Part shown: in pieces, positions 57,866 through 64,000 of the stretch
Layout: every line of letters begins with the position of its first letter
Position numbering within the stretch: position 1 is the first letter of the stretch
Source: Andrena cerasifolii
Taxonomy: Eukaryota; Arthropoda; Insecta; Hymenoptera; Andrenidae
Assembly (NCBI RefSeq): GCF_050908995.1
Contig: NC_135125.1
Coordinates: 9,325,011-9,389,010 of the forward strand
DNA length: 64,000 bases
Direction: 5' to 3'
Notes under the pieces: generated by a model
Told to the model about the DNA's origin: nothing
The model's database searches: none
The model's input: only the letters and a program-made list of their open reading frames with translations
Position numbers and translations under genes: made by a program

Positions 57866-60800
57866 GTTTCGGAAATGCGGATCGTTGGCGAAAAGAGCCG
57901 AACAGGTAACGCGTGCGGACAGGAGTAGGGATATGCTTGTGTGTATGCAGTGCGATCGGAGCTGATCGGAGCAAAGTGGGGACGACGGTAGGTTTAGTAG
58001 GTTATGCTGGGAGTAAGCATTTCCCCCACGTTCCACGATTCTGACATCACAGTGGTTATTGGTAGTTACTGGTTATGGATATTTCTGTGTCCATAATAGT
58101 CCGTGCAGATCCATGACAGGTTCATAAACATATCAAATTTTTGATACGTTTTTTCAAGCGATAAATAAACAATTTTGTTGTTAAAAATGGTTGCATGAGA
58201 ACCTGTATTCTCCCTAGAATAAGTACATATATATGATCATATTACAAACAAATCTTTATATTCTTGCATATAACCTCCCATTCAGTGACTTATACTGTAG
58301 TTCTTAAAATCAATTTATGCACATTTAACGGTGCATCTCAAAACTCTGATTATTCTCTTGTTTACATTTAATTTGCCATTCTATTTTTATTCACGATTAG
58401 AACAAATGAAAAATACTCCGTCGTTGATACTCGGGTTTCCTAATTAATTATGAATTTTCTGCAAATAATTTGTACACTTTTACGTTTCAATTAAAGTGTA
58501 TCCCCCTCCAACAATCCCCCCCCCCATCGCAAATAAGTAAACAAAATAACCAATCCAAATATTTGATATAATTCAAGCTAAAGAGTTATCAATGAGAATT
58601 CAATTATCCTTGAATATTCCTTTATCTAATTACGAAGGGGCATGACAATAATTTAAACAACACTCTGCAAGCTAATAGGGAATTCGTAAAAGGTTGGCCC
58701 GCCTCTCGAGGCAGCGTTCCAATTCCCTAGCGCTGGTCAGGGCGTTGAAGCGTTGGCAAGAGTGCGCGTGGGCAAATCTATCGTGATGACAATTTTAAGT
58801 GGTGACAGTCGCGTATGTGCCTACTCGTTGCCCTCGTAGTAGCGTTGCTTCCGACTCCGCCGATGGGAAACTGAATATTTCTGAATCGGCGCGCGATTCG
58901 TTTGTGCAGCATATGGGATATTAATCGCGGCGAAGGTACGTGTTTCACTTCATTTCTCCCGCACCACAGGAACAGATGGCCATCCGCCGTGCGTTCGCTC
59001 GCCTGACAGTTTGTTAACGCGACAAGTGCCACTCTGACAGTTTTCCTTTTACGCCAGTCGCATTGTTAGGCACCTGTTACCGAACACTGGCACTTCGTGC
59101 TCACTGTAGCCGATCTCCGACGCATTGTCGTCGGTTTCTGTCCACATCCACGTGAACAGCGATTTGCTATTAACGATTTACGTATCGAGCACTAACGTTG
59201 TCAGCTTGAAAATATATCTTCAGTCTCATGTGGATTCCAGTTTGGATGTTACATTGATCAGGTTTATCGAGCTTCTTTCGGAGTGCTTTGAGAGTGGGAC
59301 TGTGAGTCAACGGAACAAATATCTTCGCGAATGAATTATATTCCTCTCCATCATTCTGGACAGAGATGTTAAGTTTCGTCGATTGAAACAGCGAAGCGGT
59401 TAAAGTGTTCCTTTTGGAATGTGTCTTCTATGTCGTATTACCTTTTGTTCGTTTTAATATTGAGACTTTGGAAGCTTGAGTACTGCATATTCTGTAATGC
59501 TGTTCAAGCGGTTTTAGTACAATGATTTTTTTCAGTTGTAGGTGAAAGAGTAGAGAATAATGTATTATTCAATCCCAAGCATAGACTTCAAATTCACTCT
59601 CCAATAATAGAGAACAATTTGCCTCTAATACTAAACCTAGTTCCCTGCGTAACACATTTCCCATAAAACCTCATCTACTCTTCTAGCCAACAGTTATGTA
59701 GAATTACAAAACTAAAGTAACAGCTTATACGTGAAAATTCTTTATCCACTCTACTCAGCGAGATACACAGACGAAGAGAGCACCTTAAGTTTATCAAACT
59801 ACAAACGCAGCTGCGTAGAAGGAAAACTGTTGAATCTTATCCGACCAAACGAAATTTGTGGGAAAGCTGCTCTTTCCCACGTACTCGCTCTCAGAACAGT
59901 GCAGAAATCATATCTATTAAAGTACGAATACAGATTTGGTACCGAGATGTACCACAGTTTAAAAGGCAGGTTGCACAAAAAGCTGTGGGACTTAAATTTC
60001 TAGCTTCGCGCAGCTGAATAGAAAAAGATCCGTGCACGGTGCGTTCCCCTCGAAACTCGGTTGCGGAAATCGCGCGAAACGTGTTTCGGAATCATCGCAT
60101 TCCGCGGCACGGGTGCACAACCTCGCCTGTCTTTCATTTCGATCGCTTTGTTCCGCGCACGCATTTGGACGATTGCTTTCCACCTACCAGCGCCGATAGC
60201 AGCGCGTGGCTTGTGCAACCGTAACGGTAAAGCAATCCGTCGTTCGTCGCGTTACGGGGAACAATTAAAAATACATATTCTAACGCGTGTGCGCTCACAC
60301 AGACGCGGAAACCTCCGTACAGGTTCGCGAGGCCCCACGAATTTGTTTCGGCAAGCAGCCTCTGGTGAAAGGTCCGCGATTCTCGCGGCCGCTATTTTCC
60401 ACCGTAAAACCGCGTTACGCGTTTTCTGTAATTTCCTGTATACTCAGCCTTCGCGCAATGCACTTATAACGCGCGCTGTTCGCGCAATTAAAGTAGCGGG
60501 CGCGATTACTACTTTGCGTAATTAACGTTTGGTATATCTTAAGTAATATTCGAATCGTGGAAGCTGTCCAACAGCAATTATTCCAGTTTCTGCGATACAT
60601 GTTCTACGGATTTAATGCTTAGTTACTTCCGATTTCACGGAGCCTGTCACAAGTGCGTGGAGTATTATAAATCAGATGTCAGATAACTTGGAATGATTTC
60701 GATTGTTCTCTGGTTTAGATTGATTCCCGTGCGACATTTTTTACCAGCCTCGGGCATTGTGGAAGGGAACGACACGGTCCCGTGGTACGTCGAGTAGTCC

Positions 60801-63579
60801 TTTTTATTTACTTGTTACGAAAGAGAGAGGCCGGTGCGCATGTGGAGCATCCTGGCCTGCGCGGGCTCCATCGACCCCCAAACCATTTCGTACTTTCCAG
60901 TACGTGTTTGGCGATCCTACTGTGCCAGTTAATCGAAAAAGGGAACGATAAAATCGCCGTCGATCGGCCAATTAACCGGTGCCCCTCGTCGGGCAGTCGC
61001 GCTGCCTAGGCTCTCGAGATCGATGGTTTGCCTCTGTGATGTTACCGTGACTCCCCTGATTAGGTGATCTTTTAACTCGCCCTCGGTCATGGCACTCGAT
61101 CGTGAACTTATCCCACCCCCGGGACAAGCAATCAATTGTTCTTGAAAGTAGAGGAACTCGGAAATGATAGATCATTATAAAACTAACATTGCTAAAAGCC
61201 CTATATCACCCGCGACTCGATAATATCTAAGAGCATCGTTCAAGAAGGACGTGTACAGAGGCTGGATTATCGGGAGGATCTCATCCGGTTCTCATGCCAG
61301 TTGCTTAAAACCGTGGAATGAGTCGAAGCTGTGGGAAATACCGTACATCCCTTCGAACTTGAAACGCTGCTTTTTCTTTCAGGTTCCATTGAATAGAAGA
61401 CAAGGTCGCGTTCTATATTCGAAGTACCATTTCTTTGCGTTTCAAGAGCCCCGAGACGACAATTTTCCTGGGAACTGAGTTACGCCTTGTTGAAGGAGTA
61501 GCAAACCCTAACGATCAGACGGATTCTTCGCTGCAGGAAGATGAGAATATCTAAAAAGGAATCGCTTTTAACCCTCTCTCGGTGCTAAGGTTCGAACGCT
61601 CGACGCGTTCGCCGTGCGGAAATCGTTAACCGCGTATTGCTAAACGTTGTTAGTAGACGCCCATAGGCGTTCTCCGCGCGGGCCGCGACGACCCTTTTAA
61701 TCTTCGCAGCATCCGAAGGGTTAAAAGTGGGGCGCGTCTTAAATGCGAAGTGACGGTATTGATCACAAAGAAAGATAGACACTTCTCGATGAGAAATCCA
61801 TGTTACTCTTATCGTCTGCGTTATCTCTCACCCGCGCAAACACGCGACCCTTTTTAATTGCAGATGTCCGCGCGATTTAAAGGAACGTGGGAGAGAAGTG
61901 TGCGTACGAATTGCGAAATAATCGTTACGCGTGCGTAATTTGCGAGAAACGTTCCCGATCGTGGTTCTGCGTGATCGTTAGCGTTTATCGGTTGCGCCCT
62001 CGCGTGCGGATGTCCCATACGCACTGTAAATTCCACGGTAATTCGGGCCACATACCGAGAAATATATATTATCCTATATCGCGGTCGGACATGTGGCATA
62101 TCACCGCGAGTGTTTCGCGCTCGCCCACTATTCGCTAATTCATTCGCACGCGCTAATTGCTCGGCTTTCTTCGCGACCATTTGTCGTTCCTTTATCTGTC
62201 TAACGCTGCAATGGCTGCTGGCAGCCGCGGATCGGACATGAAAATTCGTGCGCGATAAAAAGGAATCGTGCACTTCTACGAAGAGCTTCGAAAATAAAGC
62301 GGCACGCGCATTGTTTCTCTTCGGTTTTAAGAAGAGAAACTCGGGCGTCGGTTAATTGGAGAAACTTTAATTTAACTTAAAGAAAAATTGCGAGTTATTA
62401 GCGCCTAACGCTCGGCTGCGAAGATTTATAAAGGTCTGGAATTTTTCGAAGCTTCAACCGCGTTATTACCCGTCCCAAATTGCAAAGAATTTTTCGAACA
62501 CTTTTAATGGAAAAGATATATTCGTTCTGCAAGGGGGAAGAATTTTAAGCAGCGGTATTAAATTTCCTAAGTTTCTCTAAGTTTCCAGGTGCATTGGCAC
62601 CAAGGGCGTCGATAGTCCTACTGTAATTATTCTACGAAAAGGAGTTTCTGTGTTTAAGAAAGGTATAAATACTCTGGTGGTGCGGCGTTAAGATGCATCT
62701 CTACTTGGAAGTTGAAATAGTTTCGCGGAATATGGTCGGGAAATTGTGCGCTCCGCGGAAAAATCGAAAGTAATCGGCTCGAAGAGACTGAGGGGGGTAC
62801 TCGAGCCCAGGCGCACGGGCCTTGCGATCGAAAGTCTCGTATGCGAGGAACGAAAAAATTTCTCGATGGTTCTTCGTGGTTTGCTGGCACCAGCGGCGGC
62901 GCGATGGACACGAAATAAAACGTCGAAAAGGTAGAATGAACACGTTAATTGAGGTTTAACGAACTTCGAGCAGCGTCGGGACAAGGGGTGAAGGGGGGCG
63001 GGGAGGAGGGAGGAGGGTTCTGTAATGAGCGTTCATCGGGACCTCCTTGTGGAATTCGTTGGGGGTTGAAAAAGCATGCGCGTTCGAGCTTTAATTAAGG
63101 CTCGATGGGCTCTCGTCGCCCACTTAAATCCCATTAATCCCGTACAAATAATAATTCATTCGTTAACGACGAATCGGTTAACACGAAACGAGTCAGATAT
63201 CGGTGGAACTTACTCGTCCAACGGAATTCTGGATTTTCGCATTAATTATAACGCGCTGAAAATGTGAGAGGGGCTTAGTACAGCGAGCGTTATCTTTGAT
63301 CTCTCCTGTTGCGTAAGAAAATTATTGAATTTAAATAGGAAAGGTCGTTTCTAATCGTATGCTTTCCCTTCTGTTGTAATTCTAGACTTTTGTTCGTGGG
63401 AACTGCGTGGAATAGCGAAGAGCATTGGATAAGATAGTATTATGTAGAGAAGGATCCAATTTCGCTCGCTAAAAGTACACGAAACATCTGAGAACATAGA
63501 ATCAGGACAAGTACATTCCGAGGGATGAATCATTGCGCTGTTCCGATCAAACGATCTGACCCGTTCGATTTCGTTTCAG
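57866..63579. other. Non-coding, probably upstream intron or flank of the right-edge gene
   Basis: About 5.7 kb, CpG-rich from about 59990 to 63080, without a recognisable exon. Overlapping frames at 60061-60525 (+) and 61854-62273 (-) look like GC-driven random frames. A poly-purine G-run lies near 62990-63015. Confidence 0.35.
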
Positions 63580-63813
63580 GGGGCAAGAATACCAGGCAGC
63601 TGGACAACTAGGATTACCGCGTTATGGACCGCAGGTGATGAGCGTGTTGTGTTTATGCACCACGGTACATCAGACCGCTCAGAACAGCAGCCAGGCTAGC
63701 AAGATACTTCCACCCTCGCCGCAGGCCTCATCCGAAGAAGAGAGTTTAAACTCGTCGCAGGAAATTCCCACAGACGAGCTGGCTCTATTAGCTAAGCTGG
63801 AGGAAGCCAATAG
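63580..63813 (+). CDS. Internal exon of an unidentified gene continuing off the right edge
   Basis: Between a good acceptor (GATTTCGTTTCAG) and a donor (AG/GTAAAT) lies one open frame of 78 residues, starting GQEYQAAGQLGLPRYGPQ and ending DELALLAKLEEANR. It has a Cys patch (VLCLCTTV), a Ser/Gln/Pro-rich middle (ILPPSPQASSEEESLNSSQ) and a charged, helix-prone end that may begin a coiled coil. The composition is clearly protein-like and unlike neighbouring random frames. Neither end of the protein is in the window. I do not recognise the family with confidence. The 234-base exon is phase-symmetric. Confidence 0.65.
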
Positions 63814-64000
63814 GTAAATTTTGCCACGCCGAACAGATGCATGTGCAAGTGACGAGCGCTTTAAATATGTTTGTGCTTTATACCGTACTATGTGTATCGC
63901 CGCTTGAAACGATTAGGGGATAGCCTGCCCGAGCATCAAGCATTCCGTAGACCCTCTATCGTCTAATTATTTCAAGCGGCGCGTTTCTGTATTATATTGG
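63814..64000. other. Start of the following intron
   Basis: Non-coding sequence after the GTAAAT donor, running to the window edge. Confidence 0.5.

Overview
This is a stretch of an animal nuclear genome, almost certainly an insect and most likely a hymenopteran. The genes have GT-AG introns, mostly about 60 to 350 bases long, the protein families are typical of insects, the non-coding DNA is AT-rich with CpG-rich patches, and palindromic non-autonomous DNA transposons are frequent. The order assignment is an inference from composition and style, not from a diagnostic gene.

The left 27 kb is gene-dense and ordinary. In order it holds: the last three exons of a polypeptide GalNAc-transferase (+), ribosomal protein eL43/RpL37A (-, with a 5'TOP-like start), an SH3BGRL-type thioredoxin-fold protein (+, with possible alternative 3' exons), a uracil phosphoribosyltransferase homologue (-), the tri-snRNP splicing factor SART1/Snu66 (+), and most of a TBC1D1/TBC1D4 (Drosophila pollux) Rab-GAP (-). 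I reconstructed exon boundaries for each from splice consensus plus reading-frame continuity. Apart from the undecided alternatives in SH3BGRL and the UPRT start, every internal phase is consistent.

From 27.4 kb to 63.6 kb I find no conserved coding exon. This is either long introns (the 5' end of pollux and the 5' part of the gene entering at the right edge) or intergenic DNA. It holds a series of mobile or foldback elements: a small palindrome with a 9-bp direct repeat (28.7 kb), two TTAA-bounded elements (30.5 and 32.9 kb), a TA-bounded MITE (34.3 kb), a 132-bp hairpin (38.4 kb), a structure with inverted arms made of a 23-bp satellite (39.2-41.1 kb), a hAT-like element with an 8-bp target duplication (42.0 kb), and a ~950-bp inverted-repeat element (50.9 kb).

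The most unusual part is 52-56.8 kb. Two tandem copies of a ~2.2-2.3 kb unit are separated by a 300-bp foldback element. Each unit carries a possible secretory leader, a degenerate collagen-like (Gly-X-Y) repeat, a ~40-bp minisatellite, an 82-codon open frame whose four differences between copies are all synonymous, and two strong hairpins. I do not recognise this unit.

The final 420 bases hold one exon of an unidentified + strand gene that continues beyond the window.
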